Assembly (NCBI RefSeq): GCF_003605635.1
Contig: NZ_QMDW01000027.1
Location: 1 to 34,416 of the forward strand
Direction of reading: 5' to 3'
From: Halonotius pteroides
Lineage (GTDB): Archaea; Halobacteriota; Halobacteria; Halobacteriales; Haloferacaceae
Length of the DNA: 34,416 nucleotides
Shown piece by piece: positions 24,246 through 32,612 of this stretch. Under the pieces are notes generated by a model. The model saw nothing but the letters and a program-made list of their open reading frames with translations, ran no database searches and was not told the origin of the DNA. The translations under genes were made by a program, and so were the position numbers. Every line of letters begins with the position of its first letter. Within the stretch, counting starts at the first letter, position 1.

Positions 24246-24806
24246 TCAGCCGGCCAATCCAAGATCGTCAATCCGTTCGGTCATCTTCTCGACGCCTACA
24301 GTGGCGTCTTCTGGCGTTTTGCCACCGGTAATCACGATTTTTCCACTCCCGAAGAGTAGAATGACGACTTCAGGATCATCCATTCTATAGACGAGCCCTG
24401 GGAACTGCTCTGGTTCGTACTCGACATCTTCGAGTCCAAGTCCAATTGCAAGCGCGTTGAGATTGAGGCTGTAACCGAGGTCTGCACTGGAGACGATATT
24501 TTGGACGGTGACTTCAGGATCGTCACCGACTGGAATACCCAGCCCCTGTAATTTTTCGAAGACAATATCCAGTGCGCCGTGCACCTCATCGGTACTCGAT
24601 GCACCGGTACAGACGATCTTCCCGGAGCGAAAGATCAGTGCGGCGGCCTTCGGGTCATGCGTCCGGTAGACTAGTCCGGGGAAGTTATCAGGGTTAAAAT
24701 CGGCTCCTGGGATGTCGGTCGCAAGTGCTTCGAGATCAAGTTCCTGGCCGATCCCTGTGGAGGCAACGACGTTCTGGATTTCAATTGTTTCTGTCGGCTT
24801 GACCAT
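24246..24806 (-). CDS. tbp: TATA-box binding protein (TBP)
   Basis: General transcription factor that binds the TATA box and recruits TFB and RNA polymerase. At 186 aa it has standard archaeal length. The two symmetrical repeats are clear: IEIQNVVASTGIGQELDLEA, FPGLVYRTHDPKAAALIFRS and GKIVCTGASS in the first half, and VTVQNIVSSADLGYSLNLNA, FPGLVYRMDDPEVVILLFGS and GKIVITGGKT in the second. Haloarchaea often carry several tbp genes, some on plasmids, so this may be an additional or replicon-specific copy. The promoter is unusually structured: a TATA-like box at 24841-24848, more TATA-like runs up to 24872 and a perfect 14-bp palindrome at 24876-24889. Confidence 0.96.
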   Translation of the reverse strand: MVKPTETIEIQNVVASTGIGQELDLEALATDIPGADFNPDNFPGLVYRTHDPKAAALIFRSGKIVCTGASSTDEVHGALDIVFEKLQGLGIPVGDDPEVTVQNIVSSADLGYSLNLNALAIGLGLEDVEYEPEQFPGLVYRMDDPEVVILLFGSGKIVITGGKTPEDATVGVEKMTERIDDLGLAG

Positions 24807-24840
24807 GTGTTAGTAGTACAATCGGAGATACAGCGGACTG

Positions 24841-24889
24841 ATATAAAAGTGGTATATAAGAATATATAAAGGCAGCTCGGATATCCGAG
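24841..24889 (-). promoter_or_regulatory. tbp promoter with upstream palindrome
   Basis: Minus-strand TATA-like TTTTATAT at 24841-24848 would start transcription around 24819, some 13 nt before the ATG. Two further TATA-like runs (24853-24860 and 24862-24871) and the perfect palindrome CTCGGATATCCGAG at 24876-24889 lie upstream. The palindrome is a likely regulator site. Confidence 0.55.
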
Positions 24890-25097
24890 TGTGTACACTA
24901 AATTATAGTATTCCCAGAGTGCAGCAGCATAGCTGTGGTCAGCATGCCACTGCACACCCCACATACCAAGTGTAAAAACCCTGATTTCGACCATATAAAG
25001 CGAATATACGCCGTTAGTGGTTTGATCGCTGGTTGATTGATTCATTTGTGTTGTGACCCAGCAGCGACAAGTACGTCCCCGCTGTAGGCCGAACTGA

Positions 25098-26489
25098 ATG
25101 CGTCTCTCGTTCGACGACGGCACTCTCTTGATTGAGGATGCTCCCGATACTGTCCCTCACGCTGAATGGGACGACCGTGTTGAGGAGTATCGGGCCCAAG
25201 CCCAGCACTATCGAGAGATCTACGAGTGGGCCACCGGTGACGGCCAAGCCACGCTTCGGGAATCGCCGGCGAGTTCAGCGGGATTCGAGGACGCTGCTCG
25301 TTCGTTTTCTGAATTCGACCTCACGCCATCGGTCGCTATTGAACCACGAGACTACCAACAGGAGGCACTGACTGCGTGGCGAGAAAATAGCCGCCGTGGA
25401 AGTGTCGTCCTCCCGACTGGCAGTGGTAAAACGTTCCTTGCTGTCCAAGCCATCGCCGACGCCGGTGTTAGTACGCTTGTTGTCGTCCCGACGATTGATC
25501 TCATGAACCAGTGGCACGCCACCCTCACCAACGCCTTTGGCGAGCAACTGCCAAATGGCGTCGGCGTTCTCGGTGGTGGCAGCCACAACGTGACCGAAGT
25601 CACAGTCACGACGTACGACTCTGCCTACCGGTACATCAACGAGTACGGTGATCGATTCGGCCTGCTTGTCGTCGATGAGGTTCACCACCTTCCGGCACCC
25701 ACCTACCAGCAGATCCCCGAGATGACGATAGCACCGTATCGACTCGGGCTTACGGCTACCTACGAGCGAGCAGACGAGAAACACGAAGTCCTTGAAGATC
25801 TTCTCGGATCGGTCGTCTATCAGGAGGCCGTCGATGAGTTGACCGGCGAGTATCTCAGCGAGTACGAAACGATCCACCTACAGGTTGAACTCACTTCCGA
25901 CGAACGGGAGACCTACGACGAAGAGTACCAGATTTACCGCGATTATATCGATACTCACGATATCGAGCTCTGGAAGGAAAACGGCTACCAGGAGTTCCTC
26001 AAACGCACCTCGTATGATTCGCAGGGGCGGCGGGCTCTCATCGCTAAACAACGAGCAGAACGCATTGCTCGAACCGCCGAAAAGAAACTCGATACACTCG
26101 ATAACCTCCTGAAACGCCACTACGACGACCGGACGATCATCTTTACCGCCAACAACGAGTTCGCCTACGAGATCTCGCAAGAATTCATTGTTCCTTGCAT
26201 CACTCATCAGACAGCCACTGACGAACGAACAGAAATCTTGGAACGATTCCGCACTGGTGAATACTCAATGCTGGCGACCTCCCAAGTTCTCGATGAAGGG
26301 ATCGATGTCCCAGCTGCCAACGTCGGGATTATCCTTTCGGGGAGTGCGTCCAAACGGCAGTACGCCCAACGACTCGGCCGAATCCTCCGCCCGACTGAAG
26401 ACAACCAACCTGCTCGGCTCTATGAGATCATCACTGAAGATACGATGGAGACCTACGTGTCAGATCGCCGCCGACAGGGGGTGGCCTGA
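25098..26489 (+). CDS. XPB/Rad25-type SF2 DNA helicase
   Basis: Helicase of 463 aa that, with the nuclease Bax1, is thought to process DNA structures in repair. Motifs are PTGSGKT (Walker A, about residues 106-112), the DEVHH box (about 193), GLTATYERADE (motif III followed by an XPB-type RAD/RED element), ATSQVLDEGIDVP and QYAQRLGRILRP (motif VI). An N-terminal domain of about 80 residues with the damage-recognition position precedes the core. The stop TGA shares its A with the ATG of the next gene, so the two are co-translated. A TATA-like box at 24993-24999 could be the promoter. Haloarchaea usually hold other XPB copies, so this may be accessory. Confidence 0.92.
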   Translation: MRLSFDDGTLLIEDAPDTVPHAEWDDRVEEYRAQAQHYREIYEWATGDGQATLRESPASSAGFEDAARSFSEFDLTPSVAIEPRDYQQEALTAWRENSRRGSVVLPTGSGKTFLAVQAIADAGVSTLVVVPTIDLMNQWHATLTNAFGEQLPNGVGVLGGGSHNVTEVTVTTYDSAYRYINEYGDRFGLLVVDEVHHLPAPTYQQIPEMTIAPYRLGLTATYERADEKHEVLEDLLGSVVYQEAVDELTGEYLSEYETIHLQVELTSDERETYDEEYQIYRDYIDTHDIELWKENGYQEFLKRTSYDSQGRRALIAKQRAERIARTAEKKLDTLDNLLKRHYDDRTIIFTANNEFAYEISQEFIVPCITHQTATDERTEILERFRTGEYSMLATSQVLDEGIDVPAANVGIILSGSASKRQYAQRLGRILRPTEDNQPARLYEIITEDTMETYVSDRRRQGVA

Positions 26490-27832
26490 TGCTGACTGCC
26501 GACCTCGCTCGCTCCCGGACGGACGGCGACACGGTCACGCCATTGTTCGTTGATCCGGACGATGACCGATATCAACAGACAGCAACCGAACTCATCGAAA
26601 TTTTCACCGAGCATCTGGGCGAGCCGAAAGGCGAGGTAGAGGCGACGATTGACGAGCTAACCATCGCCGATACGGACTACAAAATTGTCCAAGGGCTAGC
26701 GAAACTCCTGCAAGACGAGTGTGAGTTCGAAGTCGTTGCCCCGGTTGATCCACAGGAAATCCGTCGGCGACTGTTCGAGAAGGCCAACGACTCGTATCCG
26801 GTCGTCCGCCAACCGACACTCGGGGATGATACTCAACCGCTGGATATCTATAGCAACATCGCTGACCGACTCGGCATCTCACTTGAGGAGTGCTACAAGG
26901 GAATGTATGCGGATCTCGACGAGAACAAGCGACTCGTCCGCTTCGGGAATCAGGCCATCGAGGGTCACGATGGTGAGGTGACGACGAGTACCACACAGCT
27001 CACCGGTGACAGTGCGGAATCGTATGCCGATGATACGATCACTGTTGAGTGGCTACTCACCCGCTACAATCTGGCGTTAGCGCAGGCTGTTCTCTATGAT
27101 GCCACAGAGATGCGGATTCGCGTGTGGGATTCCTTCTCGACGGTGTTCAGCTACGTCAAGCTCTTCGGGTTGATGCATCGGATCTATCCAATCGACAACG
27201 CCGGAAGCAGGGTTGAGAGTACGGACGTAGCCGATGGATACGAGGCTGTGCTTGATGGTGCTGCCTCACTGTTTTCGAAATCGCGGAAGTACGGCATTCG
27301 GATGGCGAATTTCCTGCCAGCTCTCCCGTTGTGTACGCGCTGGGAGATGGAAGCCGAGATTCTTGATGAGACAACCGGGACAACGGATCACCGCCGAACG
27401 CTTGCGTTGGATCACACTGACGGCCTCTCTTCACACTATTCGGCACAGAGCGACTTTGACAGCGATGTCGAACGAACCCTCGCTGACAAGTGGGAGCGGG
27501 CGAATACTGAATGGGAGCTCGTACGTGAGGATGATGTGCTCGATCTCGGTGCAGAGGTGATGTTACCCGATTTTGCAATTGAGCACCCTGATGGTCGGCG
27601 TGTAATCCTCGAAATCGTTGGCTTCTGGACGCCAGAGTATCTCTCCGAGAAATTGACGAAGATCAGGGAAGCAGACGCAGCAAATCTCGTAGTTGCGGTT
27701 TCAGAACGGCTCGACTGCTCGGCAGACGATTTCGAAGGGATGGACGACCGGGTGCTGTGGTTCAAATCTGGGATTCATGTGTATGACCTCGTGGAGTTGG
27801 CTGATGAGTATGCCTTGCCGACAAATACCTGA
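26489..27832 (+). CDS. Bax1 nuclease (DUF790), XPB partner
   Basis: Protein of 447 aa of the DUF790/Bax1 family, a structure-specific nuclease that forms a complex with XPB. The N-terminal segment MLTADLARSRTDGDTVTPLF and the mid-region WDSFSTVFSYVKLFGLMHRI are family-typical. The C-terminal restriction-fold nuclease core is seen as VMLPDFAIEHPDGRRVILEI followed by VGFWTPEYL, giving the Asp and Glu of a PD-(D/E)xK-like site. The start overlaps the helicase stop by 1 nt (TGATG). Both the neighbour and the family make the pairing well supported. Confidence 0.93.
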   Translation: MLTADLARSRTDGDTVTPLFVDPDDDRYQQTATELIEIFTEHLGEPKGEVEATIDELTIADTDYKIVQGLAKLLQDECEFEVVAPVDPQEIRRRLFEKANDSYPVVRQPTLGDDTQPLDIYSNIADRLGISLEECYKGMYADLDENKRLVRFGNQAIEGHDGEVTTSTTQLTGDSAESYADDTITVEWLLTRYNLALAQAVLYDATEMRIRVWDSFSTVFSYVKLFGLMHRIYPIDNAGSRVESTDVADGYEAVLDGAASLFSKSRKYGIRMANFLPALPLCTRWEMEAEILDETTGTTDHRRTLALDHTDGLSSHYSAQSDFDSDVERTLADKWERANTEWELVREDDVLDLGAEVMLPDFAIEHPDGRRVILEIVGFWTPEYLSEKLTKIREADAANLVVAVSERLDCSADDFEGMDDRVLWFKSGIHVYDLVELADEYALPTNT

Positions 27833-27916
27833 GATTCACAACTCAGTGGTTAGATTATTTCTTGGTTAGGAGACCTCTATCGACAGATTTAGTGAAATTC
27901 GGATCTATGTCATTGT

Positions 27917-28270
27917 GTGAGCGTTGCTGAACCTCCCGTTGAGCTATCCGAATCCCAACACCGTGGACTGGAACTGATCGAGGAGACTGGCGGTCTCCAC
28001 CAAAGTGAGCTCTGGAAAGAACTGGATGTCTCTTCGCGCACGGGGAGCCGCATCGTTGATCGGCTGTTAGAAGCCGAGTTGATTGAGCGTACGGAAACGA
28101 TGTACAATGGCAGGAAGACATACTACCTGACACCGACTGGTGCAGATCTCGATTACCGCTTGTTGATGGCTGGTGATATGCTCTCACCGCTTATTGGTGA
28201 GGATGATGTCGATTCGCAAAGCGATGTGTTCACTCAGTGGGTGATGAATCTCCAGTATGAGCAAGAGTAA
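27917..28270 (+). CDS. winged-helix (MarR-like) transcriptional regulator
   Basis: DNA-binding protein of 117 aa. The helix-turn-helix GGLHQSELWKELDVSSRTGS is followed by the recognition-side helix RIVDRLLEAELIERTE and the beta wing MYNGRKTYYLTPTG. This pattern is common among haloarchaeal MarR/DUF7343-like regulators. It starts at GTG 27917-27919, since no ATG is in frame. It stands alone downstream of bax1 and before the tRNA-like gene; its targets are unknown. Confidence 0.8.
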   Translation: MSVAEPPVELSESQHRGLELIEETGGLHQSELWKELDVSSRTGSRIVDRLLEAELIERTETMYNGRKTYYLTPTGADLDYRLLMAGDMLSPLIGEDDVDSQSDVFTQWVMNLQYEQE

Positions 28271-28295
28271 CTCTGATCGGTTGGTGCCTTCTGAT

Positions 28296-28429
28296 AGGTA
28301 CGCTAGGATTCGAACCCAGGGCCTTCCGGACGCCTTACCAGCGTTTCAGTCAGTGGCCGTGCCGCGCGGACTCACGGCCCTGCTGGTGAGACGCGCTCCG
28401 GTTGTTCTGCCGGACTGAACTACGCACCC
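28296..28429 (-). tRNA. tRNA-like gene with an interrupted anticodon arm
   Basis: On the minus strand the 5' end GGGTGCG pairs with the 3' end CGTACCT across 7 positions (two G-U). TA, a D arm GTTC-loop-GAAC and a T arm CTGGG-TTCGAAT-CCTAG are all in the right order. Between D and T arms, CCGGA pairs with TCCGG as an anticodon stem, but the loop holds about 66 nt with inner hairpins (ACCAGC/GCTGGT and GGCCGTG/CACGGCC). Treated as an intron of about 59 nt in a bulge-helix-bulge-like fold, a 75-nt tRNA with a 7-nt loop would result. However, the joined loop has no U33, so no anticodon could be assigned. It may be an unusual intron tRNA or a disrupted one. Confidence 0.55.
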
Positions 28430-28621
28430 GCTGAATAGCTTCTCTGTTCCGGTGGCAAAACAAGTGGTGATCTGCACAAGCAACACCTCACAGAGCTAGT
28501 TTTCCCGTCTCGTATCATCGTGTTCAGTTTCGCTGCGGGTGGATGAGTATTTTGTAGATACAATTTGTATGACTAGCTGGAACTTGGCAGGTCGTCACAC
28601 GCTCCAAGTTCCTCTTCGCGT

Positions 28622-28771
28622 ATGACCAAACACGATCAGTCGGTTGGTGTTTGTCCGTTCTGTGGTTCGGTACTCACAACTGGGTCAGTGTTGATCAGAT
28701 ACGAGTCTGATGGTGAGCAGCGTGTTTTTGCTCGGTGTTCGGAATGCCGCGAACCAGTCCATCCTGAGTGA
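28622..28771 (+). CDS. 49-aa CPxCG zinc-finger protein
   Basis: Micro-protein MTKHDQSVGVCPFCGSVLTT continuing to RCSECREPVHPE. Two cysteine pairs, CPFCG (Cys11, Cys14) and CSEC (Cys39, Cys42), form a four-cysteine zinc ribbon, the pattern of the numerous haloarchaeal small CPxCG proteins. Function unknown; relatives have been linked to regulation in haloarchaea. The frame is complete from ATG 28622 to TGA 28769-28771, and the codon use and motif make a chance frame unlikely. Confidence 0.8.
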   Translation: MTKHDQSVGVCPFCGSVLTTGSVLIRYESDGEQRVFARCSECREPVHPE

Positions 28772-29352
28772 ATCCACCGGTGGACAAGCCGACTGTAGTC
28801 GTTGAGGAACTCTGAGTGAGCGACGATCAACTAGCGGTTTATCGAAAGGAGTGGGAGAGTGAAAGTGGGGCCGTAAGTCTCCCTACAAGTTGTGGATGAG
28901 TAGCACCAGTAGGGTGGTTATGGATCTGGCTGTTGGATCGGAATCAGCCACTGGCTATCTTCGCTGCTCAGAATAAGTACTTTCTGTCGGTGACAGTGGT
29001 GGGTACTTCTAAAGCGATGAAAGCAGCAGGTATATCGAGTAACGCTGGTTCAAATTCTTACCTAACGACCTGGCGTTTACCGGTTCTCTGTTTGGTAAGA
29101 TAACCGACTCAGCTCAGTGTGTAGATACCGGATCTCAATCACTGATGAGGCACTATTGTAAAATATGTTTGATTACATACAATTGCAGGCAGTTGTATGC
29201 GATGCAACGAACAGAGAGTGAATACAGTAAAGATCATCAGCATCGTTGCCTTGCATCTAAGAGTGCCAATAACGGCATTCAAGTAGTTGTAGCCCCTGTA
29301 TATGGTAAAATGAATAAGCCAGAGATAGCAGGTATCCAGGGGGCAGTGCTGC
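28772..29352. other. intergenic with operator-like inverted repeats
   Basis: No gene is supported; short frames on both strands lack convincing features. TCTTACCTAAC (29056-29066) and GTTTGGTAAGA (29090-29100) form the same inverted arrangement as the operator at 20515-20560. Further right, ATACAA at 29177-29182 and TTGTAT at 29193-29198 make another small inverted repeat upstream of cheF. A TATA-like TGTATATGG near 29296-29304 could drive cheF. Confidence 0.4.
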
Positions 29353-30249
29353 ATGAGTGGTAAGGCAGACCGCACTGAGACGAGGGTGATAAATCAGACA
29401 GAAAATAAAATATCTGATACGACTGGTAAGTTCACTATAGCTGTCAAAAACGGCACACAGGTTGATCAAGTTTCATGGCTGGAAGGCCGAATTATTTTAT
29501 CTGATCAGCGGCTGATCCTCCTCGGCGATAGTGGACAGCTCGCTATTGATTTCTCAGATATCACTGGACTTTCAGGGCAGAAGCAACCTAATCAATCGTT
29601 AGCTGCACTCTCAGATTATATGCGAGTCGAGTTAGGAAGCGACGTTGTTATTATCGTCCCAGAAGCGTACGAGTCGTTCAGGGAACGGTTCTATACGGCC
29701 ACACTTGAGGGAGAAACGGTCAGATGTAAGCATCCAGCGGTCAGCGGCGGTGTGGTACAGACGGCGAGTTGGGAAACAGCCAGATTAGGGATTAACCCGA
29801 ATCATGTCGTGGTAACCCTAAATGACGGTACACAGGCGACTTTGGAGTTTGAAGAACTATCTGACACAACTGTGACCAAGCAAACAATTAACGGAGCAGA
29901 ACGAACTGTTATTCGTGCCTCACATCTGTCTGATGAAACCATGGTAGAGACCCACATTGCGGTTCCACAGCGAGCTCGTGTGTTCGCTCAATCGCTATTC
30001 AAGCAGGCAGAACGGCGCAGTCAGACAGATATTGAACTGACACGAACTGAGCAGGAGGTGCTGTTGGCACTACATACCGGAGTCCGACCGTTTGATATTC
30101 CATCGTTCGTCGGGAGCGACGTGACGACGATTGAAGAGACATTTGACCAACTTATTGAATACGGTATTATAGATCGGGTACGGATGAGACAAGAGGTTGA
30201 ATTGAACGCCAGCGGTCGTAACATTGCTGCCAACGCGCTTGATGACTGA
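29353..30249 (+). CDS. CheF-type chemotaxis adaptor protein
   Basis: Protein of 298 aa of the CheF (DUF439) family, which links the chemotaxis response regulator CheY to the archaellum motor in haloarchaea. Family-like parts are GKFTIAVKNGTQVDQVSWLE with GRIILSDQRLILLGDSGQ (N-terminal beta domain), the central VQTASWETARLGI and the C-terminal winged-helix part ELTRTEQEVLLALHTGVRPF leading to FDQLIEYGIIDRVRM. The neighbouring HEAT-repeat gene on the opposite strand is the usual companion. No other che or arl genes are in the window, so this may be the edge of a larger cluster or an outlying copy. Confidence 0.88.
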   Translation: MSGKADRTETRVINQTENKISDTTGKFTIAVKNGTQVDQVSWLEGRIILSDQRLILLGDSGQLAIDFSDITGLSGQKQPNQSLAALSDYMRVELGSDVVIIVPEAYESFRERFYTATLEGETVRCKHPAVSGGVVQTASWETARLGINPNHVVVTLNDGTQATLEFEELSDTTVTKQTINGAERTVIRASHLSDETMVETHIAVPQRARVFAQSLFKQAERRSQTDIELTRTEQEVLLALHTGVRPFDIPSFVGSDVTTIEETFDQLIEYGIIDRVRMRQEVELNASGRNIAANALDD

Positions 30250-30439
30250 TGACGGTGAGACACCAGCATCGTCGTAAACCGAGAAATTGTGTTCTATCGC
30301 CGTCATATTGTGGTTGAAACTTAGTGTTGCAGTCCTGCAATTTACTATCACAAATACCTAAATCAACTGTTGAACTCAGTCATACTCACAGAGGTGGTAT
30401 ATTATAATTTGCCTCTCAGTCGTGTTGTGGTCTGTGGTG

Positions 30440-30718
30440 TCATTCAAAGACATCTGCAAAGGCGACATTCTGTTTTGCAGTCTCAATCCGAACGGTTGCC
30501 CGGCCGCAAACCTTCGTGTCCGGAGCGATGATAACATAGCCTTGACCAATCCGGGCAGTCCCGCCATCTTTGTTCCCGATGCTATTGATCTTGACTTCAG
30601 GTGTCTCGCCGGCATCGACAGGCGGTTGCTGATCGCTCTCTGATTCAGGCGTCGGTTCTGTTGGTTGATCAGCTGGGGAGTCAGATATCACTACTTCTGG
30701 GTTTAATCTCGTTCCCAC
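30440..30718 (-). CDS. TRAM-domain protein
   Basis: Protein of 92 aa. The N-terminal ~45 residues are acidic and Pro-rich (SDSPADQPTEPTPESESDQQ), probably disordered. The rest is a TRAM domain, a small beta-barrel found in RNA-modifying enzymes and in stand-alone archaeal RNA-binding proteins: EVKINSIGNKDGGTARIGQG, then YVIIAPDTK and RATVRIETAKQNVAFADVFE. Archaeal TRAM proteins bind RNA, and some act as cold-shock chaperones. It is convergent with cheF; co-regulation is not evident. Confidence 0.82.
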   Translation of the reverse strand: MGTRLNPEVVISDSPADQPTEPTPESESDQQPPVDAGETPEVKINSIGNKDGGTARIGQGYVIIAPDTKVCGRATVRIETAKQNVAFADVFE

Positions 30719-30772
30719 CGTCTCAAATACAAATTATCATAAATTTATATCAAGCGTACGCTGTCGTGCGTT

Positions 30773-30976
30773 TTACTCACTTTCTTGATTGTCCAGACGG
30801 TGGTGCAGAGGTCGTGCGAGCTTAGCGTTGGTCAGTTTTTTTCCTCCAATTACGAGATCCGTCGCATAATCGATTGCATGGCCCATTGAATCCACTTCGT
30901 GTTTGATCATTACCGTGGATAGCTTCGCTGCCGTCTCGGTACTAATCGTCACTATTGTGTAGCCATCTGGAGGCAT
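30773..30976 (-). CDS. small ribbon-helix-helix-like protein
   Basis: Protein of 67 aa. The N-terminal strand GYTIVTISTETAAKLSTVMI with a following helix SMGHAIDYATDLVI looks like a ribbon-helix-helix DNA-binding fold, followed by a basic C-terminal tail. ATG is at 30974-30976. A transcriptional regulator or an antitoxin-like role would fit, but no toxin partner is adjacent. The family is not firmly recognised. Confidence 0.5.
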   Translation of the reverse strand: MPPDGYTIVTISTETAAKLSTVMIKHEVDSMGHAIDYATDLVIGGKKLTNAKLARPLHHRLDNQESE

Positions 30977-31355
30977 ATTCGGTAGAGGGCGTTGGGTTAC
31001 TGTAAGATTACCGTAATACTGCTGAGGAAGGCACTGCTAGATTGAGCCCTCCTGGTTGAGTGCTTCTACCGGCGGTTGGTTGTCGGGGGATTAGTGATTG
31101 CGGTGGTGATTATAGTGGGCTGTATAGGCAGTCAGCCAGTGCTCAGCACTGTACTGACTGTCGTTCCATATTTCACAGGATCGATTAATCCGCATCGTGA
31201 ACGTCTAAAACAGCCTTTCAACAATGTTTCGTCAGGGTAATTGAGGTCACCACTGAGGTCTGTTCGAATGTTACCAGCCGGTCGTAGTCCTGAGCTGTGA
31301 TTTCACTAGCGTGGGGGCCGTCTCGTGCTCGTACGTCATAGCGTACGACTGGTAA
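30977..31355. other. intergenic with two weak coding-like stretches
   Basis: On the minus strand, immediately after the HEAT-protein stop and in the same frame, 45 codons stay open (31218-31355) and look protein-like. On the plus strand, a 54-codon frame from TTG 31076 to TAA 31240 encodes a hydrophobic stretch LVIAVVIIVGCIG. Neither has a good start signal; they are noted, not called. Confidence 0.3.
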
Positions 31356-32612
31356 TTATTCATCCGCATGCTTTTTCGTGTAGTCAGCAGGGTTACTCAC
31401 TTTCGTGTATTCGATAGCCTCTTTGCGTCTATCATCTGCGGTTTTCGTCTTGATTTGATCTCGAATATAATCGATTCGCTGCATCACCCGCGAATTGATC
31501 TCATGTGTTTCAACGAACTCGTCAAGCTGGTCAAGGACAACTGTATCAGTGCATTTCGCAAGCTTTGAGACGGTCATTTTGGCTGTAGTTTCATCATCAT
31601 CCCCGATTGCTGCAATCAATTTGTCCAGACTCTCGATGTGAACTGATGGATCGATGAGCTGACAGAGCACCCAGATTGCATTCCGTCGAATTTGTGGAGT
31701 TGGTGAATCCACAACAGCAGCCAACTTATTGATCGTATCTTGATCGGCAACCTGCTGTAGATGTGTTCCAACAGTTATCCTAACAGCATGACTATTTGCT
31801 GAGTCGGCGTGAGCAATTAGCTCAACTGCTGACTGTATTGCTAAGTCCTTGAGTTGGCTCTCGGGATCAGCAATCTCATTAAGCAATATCCCGAAAACAG
31901 ACAATGAGCCAGTTTTTCCGAGCTCTGAGACAATCGCTCGGCGTAAGCGAAGATCGTCTTCTTTACACAGGGCCATGACTCCCCCGATAGCGTCAGGGGT
32001 TCCAATTTGCACAAGACAGCGAGCAGCGGCCGTTTTGACATCTCGATCCGTCGTCTGGAGACAATTTCTGGCAACAGCAACGCACCGTGGGTCGCCAATA
32101 CGACCACACTCTTTCAACGCCCGAATTTGAATGCGCTTGTCACTATCCTGACAGGCGATAATAAGCTTTGAGACAACTTGTGGGGTGCCGATTTGACCGA
32201 GTCCAGTGACAGCTACCAACCGAAGTTCAACATGTCTACTATCAAACCATTCTACATACACTAATGGAGAAGGTGAGTCCGTCGGCGTTGGATACTCTCC
32301 TGATTCAATCTTAGATACAAGCCTATCGACTGCATTATCCTCAACATAAATTAGCACTTCTATGATATCTGCACGGACAGAATCAGTCGTTTCTGTCAAA
32401 GCAGCATGATATAATTCATCAACAACTGAGTCAGTCTCTTGATCAACAAGTGACTCAAGCGACTGCGTCAACAAATCAGCAGCCTTTCTCCGGACAGCAA
32501 GTGGTTCGTTACTGCCCAGATAGGTTACTAACCGATCATATTGTCCACTAGTAGCTATCGAGTAAAGAAATCTGGTCTCAGTTGATTGCCCATCGCTTGC
32601 CATTATGTTCAC
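31356..32612 (-). CDS. HEAT-repeat protein associated with chemotaxis loci
   Basis: Protein of 418 aa built of about ten HEAT/PBS-lyase-type helical repeats, for example VRRKAADLLTQSLESL, VELRLVAVTGLGQIGTPQVV, IQIRALKECGRIGDPRCVAV, VKTAAARCLVQIGTPDAIGG and LRRAIVSELGKTGSLSVFGI. Such proteins act as scaffolds. In Halobacterium salinarum a HEAT_PBS protein lies next to the two CheF proteins and interacts with chemotaxis components. With CheF close by, the same role is likely. The C-terminus is charged and Lys-rich. ATG at 32610-32612 lies after an AT-rich promoter region; MASD three codons further is an alternative start. Confidence 0.85.
   Translation of the reverse strand: MNIMASDGQSTETRFLYSIATSGQYDRLVTYLGSNEPLAVRRKAADLLTQSLESLVDQETDSVVDELYHAALTETTDSVRADIIEVLIYVEDNAVDRLVSKIESGEYPTPTDSPSPLVYVEWFDSRHVELRLVAVTGLGQIGTPQVVSKLIIACQDSDKRIQIRALKECGRIGDPRCVAVARNCLQTTDRDVKTAAARCLVQIGTPDAIGGVMALCKEDDLRLRRAIVSELGKTGSLSVFGILLNEIADPESQLKDLAIQSAVELIAHADSANSHAVRITVGTHLQQVADQDTINKLAAVVDSPTPQIRRNAIWVLCQLIDPSVHIESLDKLIAAIGDDDETTAKMTVSKLAKCTDTVVLDQLDEFVETHEINSRVMQRIDYIRDQIKTKTADDRRKEAIEYTKVSNPADYTKKHADE

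Noticed and set aside
24862-24889. The palindrome upstream of tbp as a rho-like or hairpin terminator.
   Set aside because: A palindrome without a loop forms a poor RNA hairpin, and it sits upstream of the gene next to TATA-like boxes, so an operator fits better.
29145-29363. A 72-codon frame beginning MRHYCKICLITYNC just before cheF.
   Set aside because: It overlaps the cheF start, lacks a promoter at the right distance and its second half does not look folded; the Cys pair is probably chance.
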